Below are positions 7,200 through 13,919 of a stretch of DNA of 23,391 nt, in pieces. Origin of the DNA: an uncultured Roseiflexaceae bacterium. Its GTDB lineage: Bacteria; Chloroflexota; Chloroflexia; Chloroflexales; Roseiflexaceae. The position numbers and the translations under genes were made by a program. Location: contig CALJIC010000045.1 of the NCBI GenBank assembly GCA_937974195.1, positions 1-23,391 of the forward strand, given 5' to 3'. The notes under the pieces are model-generated. The model ran no database searches. It had not been told where the DNA came from and worked only from the letters and a program-made list of their open reading frames with translations. Each line of letters starts with the position of its first letter. Within the stretch, counting starts at the first letter, position 1.

Positions 7200-8999
7200 G
7201 TGGCTGATATCACCCTTCCGCAGGCCACCTACCTGGCCATCCTGACGATCGCCTTCGCGCTGCTGCTCACCGAGCGGCTGCGCAACGACATCGTGGCCGT
7301 GGGGATCATCGTCGCGCTCGCCGTCTCGGGCGTGCTCGAGCCGCGCGAGGCGCTCGCGGGCTTCAGCAGCGAGCCGGCGATCGTCGTCGCGGCGATCTTC
7401 GTGCTGAGCGGCGCGATCCACCTCACCGGCCTGGCGGACACGATCGGCGCCTGGATCGGGCGCGCCGCCGGCCGCGGCGAGGCGCGGGTGCTGGGCGTGA
7501 TCATGCCGGCGGTGGCGCTGCTCTCGGCCGTCACCCACCACCTGACCACCACCGCCGTCATGCTGCCGGTCACCCTCAACCTGGCGCGCGAGCGCAACAT
7601 CCCGGCCTCCAAGCTGCTGATGCCGATGTCGTTCGCCGCCTCGCTGGGCACGACGATCACCATCATCGGCGCGCCGGCGTTCCTGATCGCCAGCGGCACG
7701 CTGCAGCAGCTTGGGCGGCCCGGCCTGGGCATCTTCTCGATCGCCCCGATCGGGCTGGCGCTCTCGGCAGCCGGCACGCTGTTCGTCCTGCTCGCCGGCC
7801 GCTTCCTCCTCCCGGCCAAAACTGGCGACGACAGCGGCGTCGAGCGCTTCCGGCTGGACGACTACCTCACCGAGCTCACCATCCTGCCCGGGTCGCCGTT
7901 CCTCGGCAAGACGATCGGCGAGGTGCGCGCCAACCAGCGCTACCGGCTTGATGTGATCGGCCTGTTCCGCGACGGCCGGCGCATCGACCGGCTCGCCACG
8001 TCGCTGCGGCTGGAGGTGGGCGACGTGCTGCTCGTGCGCACCACGCCCGAGGACCTGGTCGCGATCCGCCAGGAGCGCGGGGTCGAGCTGCACCCGGTCT
8101 CGCAGTATGGCGACGGCGGCGCCGGCGATCCGGACGAGATCGTCGAGCAGCTGGTGCAGGCGGTGGTCGCCAGCGGCTCGGATATCGAGGGCCGGACGAT
8201 CGCCGATGTGGACTTCCGGCGCCGCTACGGCGCGATCGTCGTCGGCCTGTGGCGGCGGCAGGGGTGGGTGTGGAATGAGCTGGCGCGCATCCGGCTGCAG
8301 GGCGGCGATGTGCTGGTGCTGCTGGGGAACCCCGAGGCGATCGACCGGGTGCGCACCGACCCCAGCTTCCTGCTGCTGGTGCCCTTCCAGGGCGAGCCGC
8401 GCACGCGCCGCAAGGCGCTGCTGGCGGGTGCTATCATGCTGGCGACGATCGCTGCCACGGCGAGCGGCGTGCTCAGCATCGAGGTCGCCGCCGTGTGCGG
8501 CGCGCTGGCGATGGTGCTCGCCCGCTGCATCACCGCCCGCCAGGCGTACCGCTCGATCGACGGGCGGATCTTTGTCTTCATCGCCGGCGCCCTGCCGCTC
8601 GGCGCCGCGATGCAGGCCACCGGCACCGCGGACCTGCTCGCCGTCTGGCTCCAGGGCTCGGTCGGCGGCCTGAACCCGTACCTCGTCCTGGCGGCGGTCT
8701 TCGCGGTGGTGGCGGTGCTCACGCAGTTCATGTCCGACGCGGCGACCACCGCGGTGTTCGCGCCGGTCGCCGCCGCGCTGGCGCAGGCGCTCGGCCACGC
8801 GCCCGAGGCGTATGTCGTCACCGTCGCGATGGCGGCGGTGGCCGCGTTTCTCACGCCGATCGGCCACCACGGCAACCTGCTCGTGTACGGCCCCGGCCGC
8901 TACCAGTTCATCGACTTCGTGCGGGTCGGCACGCCGCTCACGCTGATCGTCGGCGCGATCGTCGTGCTGCTCGCCCCGGTCCTGTGGCCGTTCACGTGA
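7200..8999 (+). CDS. SLC13/DASS-type permease with two RCK_C (TrkA-C) domains
   Basis: The 599-residue protein has two hydrophobic halves, about 1-205 and 400-599. Between them are two soluble modules resembling RCK_C/TrkA-C: about 215-300 (TELTILPGSPFLGKTIGEVR) and 315-400 (SGSDIEGRTIADVDFRRRYG). This layout is typical of bacterial SLC13-like permeases annotated for sulfate, thiosulfate, dicarboxylates or other anions. Paired re-entrant motifs appear as THHLTTTAVMLPVTLNLARE with SLGTTITIIGAP in the first half, and QFMSDAATTAVFAP with FLTPIGHHGNLL in the second. The RCK_C pair probably binds a nucleotide or anion and gates transport. The start is a GTG at 7200 with a G-rich ribosome site upstream. 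No cys or sat genes are adjacent, so sulfate specificity is unproven. The gene stands alone between divergent and convergent neighbours. Confidence 0.9.
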   Translation: MADITLPQATYLAILTIAFALLLTERLRNDIVAVGIIVALAVSGVLEPREALAGFSSEPAIVVAAIFVLSGAIHLTGLADTIGAWIGRAAGRGEARVLGVIMPAVALLSAVTHHLTTTAVMLPVTLNLARERNIPASKLLMPMSFAASLGTTITIIGAPAFLIASGTLQQLGRPGLGIFSIAPIGLALSAAGTLFVLLAGRFLLPAKTGDDSGVERFRLDDYLTELTILPGSPFLGKTIGEVRANQRYRLDVIGLFRDGRRIDRLATSLRLEVGDVLLVRTTPEDLVAIRQERGVELHPVSQYGDGGAGDPDEIVEQLVQAVVASGSDIEGRTIADVDFRRRYGAIVVGLWRRQGWVWNELARIRLQGGDVLVLLGNPEAIDRVRTDPSFLLLVPFQGEPRTRRKALLAGAIMLATIAATASGVLSIEVAAVCGALAMVLARCITARQAYRSIDGRIFVFIAGALPLGAAMQATGTADLLAVWLQGSVGGLNPYLVLAAVFAVVAVLTQFMSDAATTAVFAPVAAALAQALGHAPEAYVVTVAMAAVAAFLTPIGHHGNLLVYGPGRYQFIDFVRVGTPLTLIVGAIVVLLAPVLWPFT

Positions 9000-9023
9000 G
9001 CGCCGGGGCGGCTCGCGCTCCGC

Positions 9024-9101
9024 TCAGCGCGCCGGCAGGAAGTAGCTGGCGACGACGCTCATCACCAACGATATGCCTATAACAAGCTCTGAAACTTCCA
9101 T
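9024..9101 (-). CDS. putative 25-residue membrane micro-protein
   Basis: A minus-strand ATG at 9101 opens a 25-codon frame ending in TGA at 9024-9026. The product starts MEVSELVIGISLVMSVVAS and ends YFLPAR: a short acidic N terminus, one hydrophobic helix of about 17 residues, and a basic end. That is the usual form of single-span bacterial small membrane proteins. The first half uses codons uncommon here (GTT, TCA, CTT, ATA); the second half is typical. The ribosome site is weak (GGGG about eight bases upstream; GGAG is farther away). It is convergent with the SLC13 permease. It might be a small transporter subunit or may not be translated at all. It does not clearly match KdpF or other known families. 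Confidence 0.3.
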   Translation of the reverse strand: MEVSELVIGISLVMSVVASYFLPAR

Positions 9102-9226
9102 GACATAACCCCAATCTCCATACTCCTGCCGCTAGGAGGGGCACGTACCGTACCATGAGACGAAGAAGCTCACGCTGCGGCGGGAACAGCTTTCCTCGTA
9201 AGTCGTGTCATACATTAGGTTTTCGT

Positions 9227-10105
9227 ATGGGCGCTCACATCTCGCCCCGTGATGCGGCCGCGCTTGCTGCGCGTCATCTCGGCCAGGAAGTTCAGCTGAT
9301 CGACCGCTATGATTCCGGCGGCGCCGAGGGCGCCTACCGCGTCGTCACCGGCGGCACGCCGGCCGTCCTCAAATACTGGTCCGGTGAGCAGACACGTGCG
9401 CTTCGCCTCAGCACGGCGGTCGCCGCCCACGAGATCCTGCGCTCCTGTGGCTGGCCTCTGCCCACCATTCTGTGCTGGCGGCACGAGCCGCACTTCGCAT
9501 TTGTGCTCGAAGCCCAGATGCCTGGACGGCACGTCGACAGCGTCTCCGACGCGCTGTGCCACCAACTCCTCACGCTCCTGAGCGCAGTCGCTCCTGGCGC
9601 CGGCGGGGCGCTCGCAGACGCCAGCGAGTGGGTTGCGCTGCTCGAGCGGTCGCTCCACGAGGACCTGCCGCTCAGCCCATGTCGCCCGCGCTTCTTAGAG
9701 CGAACGGCCGTCGGGCGGCGCCTGGTTGCGCAGGCACGCGCGGCGCTGGATGCCGCTCGCCCGAGCCTCAGTGCTGCTCGCGACATCATTCACGGCGATT
9801 TCAGCGCGGGCAACATCCTGTGCGATGATATGGGCGGCCTGAGCGCTGTGCTGGACTGGCAGCGGGCGTGCGTCGGCCACCGCGGCTTCGACCTGATTGG
9901 CCTCGAGTGGGATCTCGCGCTGCGCCTGAACGTGGGCAGCGCCCCTGCTCTGGCGCGAGTAACCGCACAGGTGAACGAGCTGATCGAAGAGCCGGTCCGC
10001 CGGTTTTGCCGCGCCTACTACGGGGTGTGGAACCTGAGCTGGGCGCTCGATACGCCGGACGAGCAGCAGGTGCTGCACGCGGCGGCTGCCGTCGGCGTTC
10101 TCTGA
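9227..10105 (+). CDS. APH-like phosphotransferase (aminoglycoside/choline kinase fold)
   Basis: The 292-residue product has the kinase-like fold of the phosphotransferase enzyme family. Lys49 (V-L-K-Y) and Glu69 fit the ATP-binding pair, H-G-D-F-S-A-G-N (189-196) is the catalytic Brenner motif, and V-L-D-W-Q with Asp210 supplies the metal ligand. The family phosphorylates aminoglycosides, macrolides, choline, homoserine and related hydroxyl compounds, and the target cannot be read from the sequence. The frame extends to an ATG at 9155 with AGGAGG 15 bases upstream. Those extra 24 codons are AT-richer and use rare AGA, CGA, AGT and TTA, so I prefer ATG 9227. The C terminus ends abruptly after AAAVGVL, which is plausible for the family. 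Codon use is slightly less GC-biased than that of the neighbours, so lateral acquisition is possible. The next gene begins 159 bases later. Confidence 0.85.
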   Translation: MGAHISPRDAAALAARHLGQEVQLIDRYDSGGAEGAYRVVTGGTPAVLKYWSGEQTRALRLSTAVAAHEILRSCGWPLPTILCWRHEPHFAFVLEAQMPGRHVDSVSDALCHQLLTLLSAVAPGAGGALADASEWVALLERSLHEDLPLSPCRPRFLERTAVGRRLVAQARAALDAARPSLSAARDIIHGDFSAGNILCDDMGGLSAVLDWQRACVGHRGFDLIGLEWDLALRLNVGSAPALARVTAQVNELIEEPVRRFCRAYYGVWNLSWALDTPDEQQVLHAAAAVGVL

Positions 10106-10146
10106 GCCGCAGCGGTACGGAACTGGAGCACTGCCGCTTTTCGAAC

Positions 10147-10180
10147 GGCGCTCCTCGCCTTTGCGGCGGGGAAGAGCGCC
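10147..10180 (+). terminator. hairpin between the APH-like and EEP genes, no T tract
   Basis: Nested stems GGCGCTC (10147-10153) with GAGCGCC (10174-10180), and an inner six-bp stem with one wobble pair, form a stable hairpin. No run of T follows. It could be a Rho-assisted terminator or an mRNA stabiliser. Its placement 42 bases past a stop codon is the main support. Confidence 0.3.
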
Positions 10181-10264
10181 TCTGGCAAGACAACGTCGTC
10201 CTGGCCCGCCGTGGGCGCCGGGACGCCGCATCGCTCGCGCACGTGATCTGTACTGGGAGACACC

Positions 10265-11053
10265 ATGACCAACCTGCGCATCATGACCTTCAACATCCGC
10301 GGCTCGCGCTTCGACGACGGCGAGAACATCTGGCCGAACCGCGCCAGGCTCAACGTCGCGACCATCCTGAAGCACGCGCCGGACCTGATCGGCTTTCAGG
10401 AGTTCGACCTCGGCAACCTGGCGTTCTACCGCGACCACCTGCCGGGCTACGAGCATATCCTCGGGCCGGGCTACAACGACGAAGAGCCCTACCAGTACCC
10501 GGCGATCTTCTGGCGCCCGGAGCGGCTGCGCCTGGTCGAGAGCGGCGGCTTCTGGCTCAGCGAGACGCCCGAGGTCCACTCGCGCTCGTGGGACACCGCC
10601 TGCATTCGCTCCGCCGCCTGGGCGCGCTTCGAGCTGCCCGGCGGCGCGCGGCTGCTGCACCTCAACACCCACCTGGACCACGTCAGCGAGCTGGCGCGTG
10701 TCGAGGGCGCGCGCCTGATCGCCCGGCGCCTGGCCGAGCTGTGGGCCGACGGCGGCCCGGCGGTCGTCACCGGGGACTTCAACTGCATCCCCGGCTCGGA
10801 CGCCTACCAGGCGCTGGTCGCCGCTGGCCTGTCCGACGCCTATCTGGCCGCGCACCCGGGGGCGGACCCGGTGATGACCTTCCACGGCTTCAAGGGCGTC
10901 GCGTACCGGCTCAAGGAGCACGACATGCCCGGGCGGATCGACTGGATCCTCGTGCGCGGGCTGCAGGTGAGCGCGAGCGAGATCGTCACCGACGCCGAGC
11001 CGCCCTACTACCCGAGCGACCACTACCCGGTCACCGCGGATTGTGTGCTATAA
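10265..11053 (+). CDS. endonuclease/exonuclease/phosphatase (EEP) family hydrolase
   Basis: The 262-residue protein begins MTNLRIMTFNIRGSRFDDGE and carries the full EEP set. Asn10 is in T-F-N-I-R-G, Glu46 in F-Q-E-F, N-T-H-L-D-H is at 134-139, G-D-F-N at 170-173, R-I-D-W-I-L at 224-229 and S-D-H-Y-P-V at 251-256. These form the metal site and the catalytic Asp-His pair shared by exonuclease III, DNase I, sphingomyelinases and inositol phosphatases. The length and the GRIDWILVRG segment match the short bacterial cytoplasmic group often annotated as EEP proteins of unknown substrate. There is no signal peptide. GGGAG lies five bases before ATG 10265. Its stop codon is embedded in the promoter of the following B12 operon, so the two units are tightly packed but separately controlled. 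Confidence 0.9.
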   Translation: MTNLRIMTFNIRGSRFDDGENIWPNRARLNVATILKHAPDLIGFQEFDLGNLAFYRDHLPGYEHILGPGYNDEEPYQYPAIFWRPERLRLVESGGFWLSETPEVHSRSWDTACIRSAAWARFELPGGARLLHLNTHLDHVSELARVEGARLIARRLAELWADGGPAVVTGDFNCIPGSDAYQALVAAGLSDAYLAAHPGADPVMTFHGFKGVAYRLKEHDMPGRIDWILVRGLQVSASEIVTDAEPPYYPSDHYPVTADCVL

Positions 11054-11054
11054 T
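11046..11054 (+). promoter_or_regulatory. extended -10 promoter of the cobalamin operon
   Basis: TGCTATAAT is a perfect extended -10 element (TG, one base, consensus TATAAT). It overlaps the last codons of the EEP gene; the TAA stop at 11051-11053 lies inside it. Transcription would begin near 11061, about 20 bases before the riboswitch P1 stem. No good -35 hexamer is visible. Confidence 0.7.
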
Positions 11055-11082
11055 CCGCGGCGCACCTACACAACTGATCCTG

Positions 11083-11206
11083 GTCGAGGTGACCCGTCAG
11101 CCCGGATGCTAGGGCGTAAAGGTGGAAGCTGGTGCAAGTCCAGCGCTGTGCCGCAACTGTAACTCTCCGGCTATGCCGCGAGGGAAGCCAGGACGCCTGC
11201 CTCGAC
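11083..11206 (+). promoter_or_regulatory. cobalamin (B12) riboswitch aptamer
   Basis: The conserved core reads GGTGCAAGTCCAGCGCTGTG followed by CCGCAACTGTAA, and the B12-box region is GAAGCCAGGACGCCTGCC. Both are hallmarks of the cobalamin riboswitch family. The P1 stem is visible as GTCGAGG (11083-11089) pairing with CCTCGAC (11200-11206). At about 124 bases the aptamer is on the short side for the family. It lies directly upstream of btuF-, btuC- and btuD-like genes and cobU, as expected. With the terminator at 11301-11332, it most likely switches transcription off when adenosyl- or methylcobalamin is bound. Which form is bound cannot be decided here. Confidence 0.95.
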
Positions 11207-11220
11207 GACGCGTTCTCAGC

Positions 11221-11264
11221 CCTTCTCGATGCAAGGAGGTGACGCAGTGATGCCGCAGACGTGA
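11221..11264 (+). promoter_or_regulatory. strong Shine-Dalgarno with micro-ORF between aptamer and terminator
   Basis: AAGGAGGTGA (11233-11242) is a near-perfect anti-16S match, yet it does not serve the btuF start 120 bases downstream. It precedes GTG/ATG (11247/11250) and a frame of only four or five codons (M-P-Q-T, stop 11262-11264). CCTTCT (11221-11226) can pair with AGGAGG (11234-11239) across a seven-base loop, which would hide the ribosome site. It may be a leader peptide or part of the riboswitch expression platform. This is inference. Confidence 0.4.
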
Positions 11265-11300
11265 GCGCAGCTCGTGAGCCGCGCCGCACTCGCCACGTAC

Positions 11301-11332
11301 CGCCCGACCGAGAGGTCGGGCGTTCTGTTTTT
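11301..11332 (+). terminator. riboswitch-controlled intrinsic terminator
   Basis: A perfect nine-bp GC stem (CGCCCGACC with GGTCGGGCG), a GAGA tetraloop and the tail TTCTGTTTTT make a textbook Rho-independent terminator. It lies 94 bases after the riboswitch P1 stem and 31 bases before the btuF start. This placement shows that the riboswitch probably acts on transcription. I could not identify a convincing antiterminator partner by eye. Confidence 0.9.
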
Positions 11333-11363
11333 CGGACTGTTCCTGCCGATGTGGAGATCATCG

Positions 11364-12401
11364 ATGCGACGTCACACATATTTCGTACTGCTCGCGCTGC
11401 TTCTGGCGCTCGCCGCGTGCGGCCAGCCGGCAGCGCCACAGCCAACCGCCGCGCCTGCCGAGGCCCCGCAGCCCACCGCCGCGCCTGCTGAGGCCCCGCA
11501 GCCCACCGCCGCGCCCACCGAGCCGACTGTGGCGCTCGCCGAGCCGACTGTGGCGCCGGAGGAGGCCGCGGTCGAAGTGACCGACTCCGCCGGCCGCACG
11601 GTGTCGGTCGCGGCACCGCCGGCGCGGATCGTCTCGCTCGCGCCGAGCACCACCGAGATCCTGTTCGCCCTCGGCGTCGGCCCGCAGGTCGTCGCAGTGG
11701 ACGACTTCTCGAACTTCCCGGCCGAAGAAGTCGACCAGCTGCCGAAGATCGGCAGCTTCGGCACCATCAATGCCGAGCAGATCGTCGCCCTCGAGCCGGA
11801 CCTGGTGCTCGCCGCGGGGACCACCGCGCCCGAGATCGTGCAGCAGCTCAGCGACCTGGGGCTCACGGTCGTGGTCGCCGGCGCCCCCGAGGCGACGGTC
11901 GAGAGCATCTTCTCCGACATCGAGCTCGTCGGGCAGGCCACGGGCCAGTCCGAGCGCGCCGCCGAGCTGACCGCGGCCATGCGCGCCCGGTTCGCCGAGG
12001 TCACCGGGCTCGTCGCGCAGGCCAGCGAGCGGCCGACGGTCTTCTGGGAGCTGGATGCGACCGACCCGGCCAAGCCGTACACAGTCGGGCCGGGCAGCTT
12101 CATCGACGAGCTGATCGGGCTGGCCGGCGGGACCAACATCTTCGGCGAGGGGGACAACCCGTACCCGCAGGTGAGCGCCGAGCAGATCGTGGCCGCCGAC
12201 CCGCAGGTGATCATCCTCGCCGACGCGCAGTACGGCGTGGCGGTCGAGTCCGTCGGGCAGCGCCCCGGCTGGGACGTGATCAGCGCGGTGCGCGAGGGGC
12301 GGGTCTACCCGATCGACTCGGACCTGGTCAGCCGCCCTGGCCCGCGCGTCATCGAGGGGCTGGAGGCGATCGCCCGGCTGCTCCACCCGGATCTGTTTTG
12401 A
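11364..12401 (+). CDS. btuF: cobalamin ABC transporter substrate-binding lipoprotein
   Basis: The 345-residue product starts at ATG 11364 with GGAGAT six bases upstream. An upstream GTG at 11274 in the same frame would place the terminator inside the gene and is rejected. Residues 4-19 form a lipoprotein signal with lipobox L-A-A-C (Cys19), anchoring it outside the membrane. Residues 21-70 are a Pro/Ala/Thr linker built from tandem repeats. The rest is a periplasmic-binding-protein fold of the BtuF/FecB/FhuD type: RIVSLAPSTTEILFALGVG, then ALEPDLVLAAGTTAPEIVQQ, then IVAADPQVIILADAQYG. It should capture cobalamin or cobinamide and hand it to the BtuCD-like permease encoded next. The upstream cobalamin riboswitch and downstream cobU fix the substrate class better than the protein does; without them it could pass for a siderophore binder. 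Confidence 0.93.
   Translation: MRRHTYFVLLALLLALAACGQPAAPQPTAAPAEAPQPTAAPAEAPQPTAAPTEPTVALAEPTVAPEEAAVEVTDSAGRTVSVAAPPARIVSLAPSTTEILFALGVGPQVVAVDDFSNFPAEEVDQLPKIGSFGTINAEQIVALEPDLVLAAGTTAPEIVQQLSDLGLTVVVAGAPEATVESIFSDIELVGQATGQSERAAELTAAMRARFAEVTGLVAQASERPTVFWELDATDPAKPYTVGPGSFIDELIGLAGGTNIFGEGDNPYPQVSAEQIVAADPQVIILADAQYGVAVESVGQRPGWDVISAVREGRVYPIDSDLVSRPGPRVIEGLEAIARLLHPDLF
11451..11510 (+). repeat. in-frame 30-bp tandem repeat in the btuF linker
   Basis: Two 30-bp units (11451-11480, 11481-11510) differ at one base and encode APAEAPQPTA twice, after a partial copy at 11434-11450. A 21-bp duplication (GAGCCGACTGTGGCG core, at 11520 and 11541) follows. The repeats lengthen the lipoprotein tether without breaking frame. 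Such arrays often vary in copy number between strains. Confidence 0.85.
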
Positions 12402-12420
12402 GGAACGGCTGAGTGACATG

Positions 12421-12476
12421 GTGACTCGGTGAGGGGGTGACGGGGTGACTCGGTGAGGAGGTGACGGGGCGACCTC
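12421..12476. repeat. octamer tandem repeat tract, left arm
   Basis: Seven consecutive 8-bp units run GTGACTCG, GTGAGGGG, GTGACGGG, GTGACTCG, GTGAGGAG, GTGACGGG, GCGACCTC. Units 1-3 and 4-6 also form a 24-bp repeat. The tract begins 20 bases after the btuF stop and is nearly complementary to the tract at 12516-12555. Confidence 0.85.
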
Positions 12477-12515
12477 GGGCAACCAGAAACCCGTGCCGCA
12501 CCACGAACCATCTTG

Positions 12516-12555
12516 GTCACCGTGTCACCGTGTCACCTTGTCACCGTGTCACCGT
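12516..12555. repeat. octamer tandem repeat tract, right arm
   Basis: Five 8-bp units of GTCACCGT run in tandem; the third is GTCACCTT. The reverse complement is a GGTGACAC-type repeat, matching the octamers at 12421-12476. The two tracts face each other across 39 bases and could fold into a long imperfect stem in the btuF-btuC transcript. The tract ends 31 bases before the btuC start. Confidence 0.85.
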
Positions 12556-12586
12556 GAAGCATTGGTGTGAAAGTTCTTGGTCGCAG

Positions 12587-13687
12587 ATGGGCATACACGA
12601 CCGAAGCGTAGCGAAGCTGGCTGGGGGCGCGCGTGACGCCGGGCGCGGGGAGGCCCCGGTCTGGGCGCCGGCGAGCCTGTGGCTGCCCTTGGGCGGCGCG
12701 GCGGCGCTGCTCCTCGTCGCGCTGGCGCTCGGCGTGGCCATCGGGAGCGTGTACATCGCCCCCGAGGCCGCGCTGCGCCTGCTCCTGGCGTGGGCCGGGC
12801 TCGCGCCGTTCCCCGCCGACCTGCCGGCCTCGCTCGAGCGCATCCTGCTCGACATCCGCCTGCCGCGGGTGGCGCTGATCGCGCTGGCCGGCGCCGCGCT
12901 GTCCTGCTCCGGCGCGGCCTACCAGGGGCTGTTCCGCAACCCGCTCGCCGACCCGTACCTGATCGGCGTTGCGGCGGGCGCGGGGCTGGGCGCGATCTCC
13001 GTGATCACGCTCCAGTCCGCCGGCGCCCTCATCGCGAGCCCGCTGGCCGTCCCGGCCGGGGCGTTCGGCGGCGCGCTCGTCGCGGTGCTGGTCGTGTACC
13101 GCCTCGGCAGCGTCGGGTGGTACGCCGGCGCGACGACGCTCATCCTCGCCGGCGTGGCGGTCGGCGCGATCGCCAGCTCGCTCTCCACCTACCTGATGAT
13201 CCGCGGCGGGCAGCAGGTGACGCGGGTGCTGACGTTTCTGCTGGGCGGCTACGGCGGGGCCGGCTGGAGCGCGGTGTTCGTCGTCGCGCCCGTGGCGCTG
13301 GCGGGGATCGCGGCGCTGCACCTGTGCGCGCGCCCGCTCAATCTGCTGCTGTTCGGCGAGGAGCAGGCGCAGCGCCTGGGCGTCGACGTCCGGCGCGCCC
13401 GGCTGGTGATCGTGGTCGCCGCGACCCTGACGACGGCGGCTGCGGTGGCCTTCGCCGGGCTGATCGGCTTCGTCGGGCTTGTGGCGCCGCACACCGCGCG
13501 CCTGCTGGTCGGCGCCGACCACCGCCGGGTCATGCCGCTGGCCACCCTCGGCGGCGCGGCGTTCCTGGTGCTCGCCGATCTCGTCGCGCGCACGGCCGCG
13601 GCGCCGCAGGAGCTCCCGCTCGGCGTTGTGACCGCGGTCGCCGGCGCGCCGTTCTTCCTGTACCTGCTGCGCCGCACGCGCGGCTGA
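12587..13687 (+). CDS. btuC: cobalamin ABC transporter permease (FecCD/BtuC family)
   Basis: The 366-residue integral membrane protein shows the FecCD family landmarks: IRLPRVALIALAGAALSCSG, AAYQGLFRNPLADPYLIGVA, TFLLGGYGGAGW, and near the end GLIGFVGLVAPHTARLLVGA, then LPLGVVTAVAGAPFFLYLLR. About ten TM helices are expected, as in BtuC. It would form the channel of the BtuCDF importer. The frame is open upstream to 12461, but that stretch crosses the octamer repeats and encodes no recognisable protein, so I choose ATG 12587; its ribosome site is weak. The first 30 residues are polar and not conserved in the family. A 185-base repeat-bearing gap separates it from btuF and a 232-base gap separates it from the ATPase gene, which is unusual for a transporter operon. 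Confidence 0.93.
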   Translation: MGIHDRSVAKLAGGARDAGRGEAPVWAPASLWLPLGGAAALLLVALALGVAIGSVYIAPEAALRLLLAWAGLAPFPADLPASLERILLDIRLPRVALIALAGAALSCSGAAYQGLFRNPLADPYLIGVAAGAGLGAISVITLQSAGALIASPLAVPAGAFGGALVAVLVVYRLGSVGWYAGATTLILAGVAVGAIASSLSTYLMIRGGQQVTRVLTFLLGGYGGAGWSAVFVVAPVALAGIAALHLCARPLNLLLFGEEQAQRLGVDVRRARLVIVVAATLTTAAAVAFAGLIGFVGLVAPHTARLLVGADHRRVMPLATLGGAAFLVLADLVARTAAAPQELPLGVVTAVAGAPFFLYLLRRTRG

Positions 13688-13712
13688 AGGGGGCGAGGCT
13701 GCGCTGGGATGT

Positions 13713-13759
13713 GGGCGGCTTCGCTTTCCCTGGCCCTCTCGCTTCTGCCGCAGTGTGGC
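13713..13759 (+). repeat. intergenic palindromic repeat, copy B1
   Basis: GGGCGGCTTCGCT, a spacer, then CTCTCGCTTCTGCCGCAGTG and TGGC. The order and sequence parallel copy A (6962-7013, opposite strand) and copy B2 (13779-13831). It lies just after the btuC stop. Confidence 0.5.
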
Positions 13760-13778
13760 TGCTACCCGGTGGTGGGGT

Positions 13779-13856
13779 CTGGGGAGGCGAAGCCTCCCCA
13801 GGTTCTCCCGCTTCCTGCCGCTGTGCGGCGACACAATCGCCGCACAGCGGCAGGAA
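13779..13856 (+). repeat. intergenic palindrome pair, copy B2 with a perfect 20-bp hairpin
   Basis: The first hairpin has perfect 10-bp arms (13779-13788, 13792-13801) around GAA. The second has perfect 20-bp arms (13812-13831, 13837-13856) around CACAA. The segment CTCCCGCTTCCTGCCGCTGT in the left part is a variant of copy B1. No T tract follows, so it is more likely an mRNA processing or stabilising element, or a mobile palindrome, than a terminator. Confidence 0.75.
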
Positions 13857-13919
13857 ATAGATTCGTGGCGCGCTGACGCGGGCGACCCGCAGGGCGGCCG
13901 CGTAACTTCAGTAACGAAG

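Noticed and set aside
7200..8999. Potassium uptake protein identity because of TrkA-C domains
   Set aside because: The membrane halves are of SLC13/DASS type, not TrkH/KtrB. RCK_C modules are common inserts in this permease group.
11274..11363. An upstream in-frame GTG start for btuF
   Set aside because: It would put the intrinsic terminator within coding sequence and place 30 unrelated residues before a clear lipoprotein signal. ATG 11364 has its own GGAG.
12421..12555. CRISPR-like array
   Set aside because: The units are 8 bp with no unique spacers, and no cas genes are present. It is a short tandem repeat in inverted orientation.
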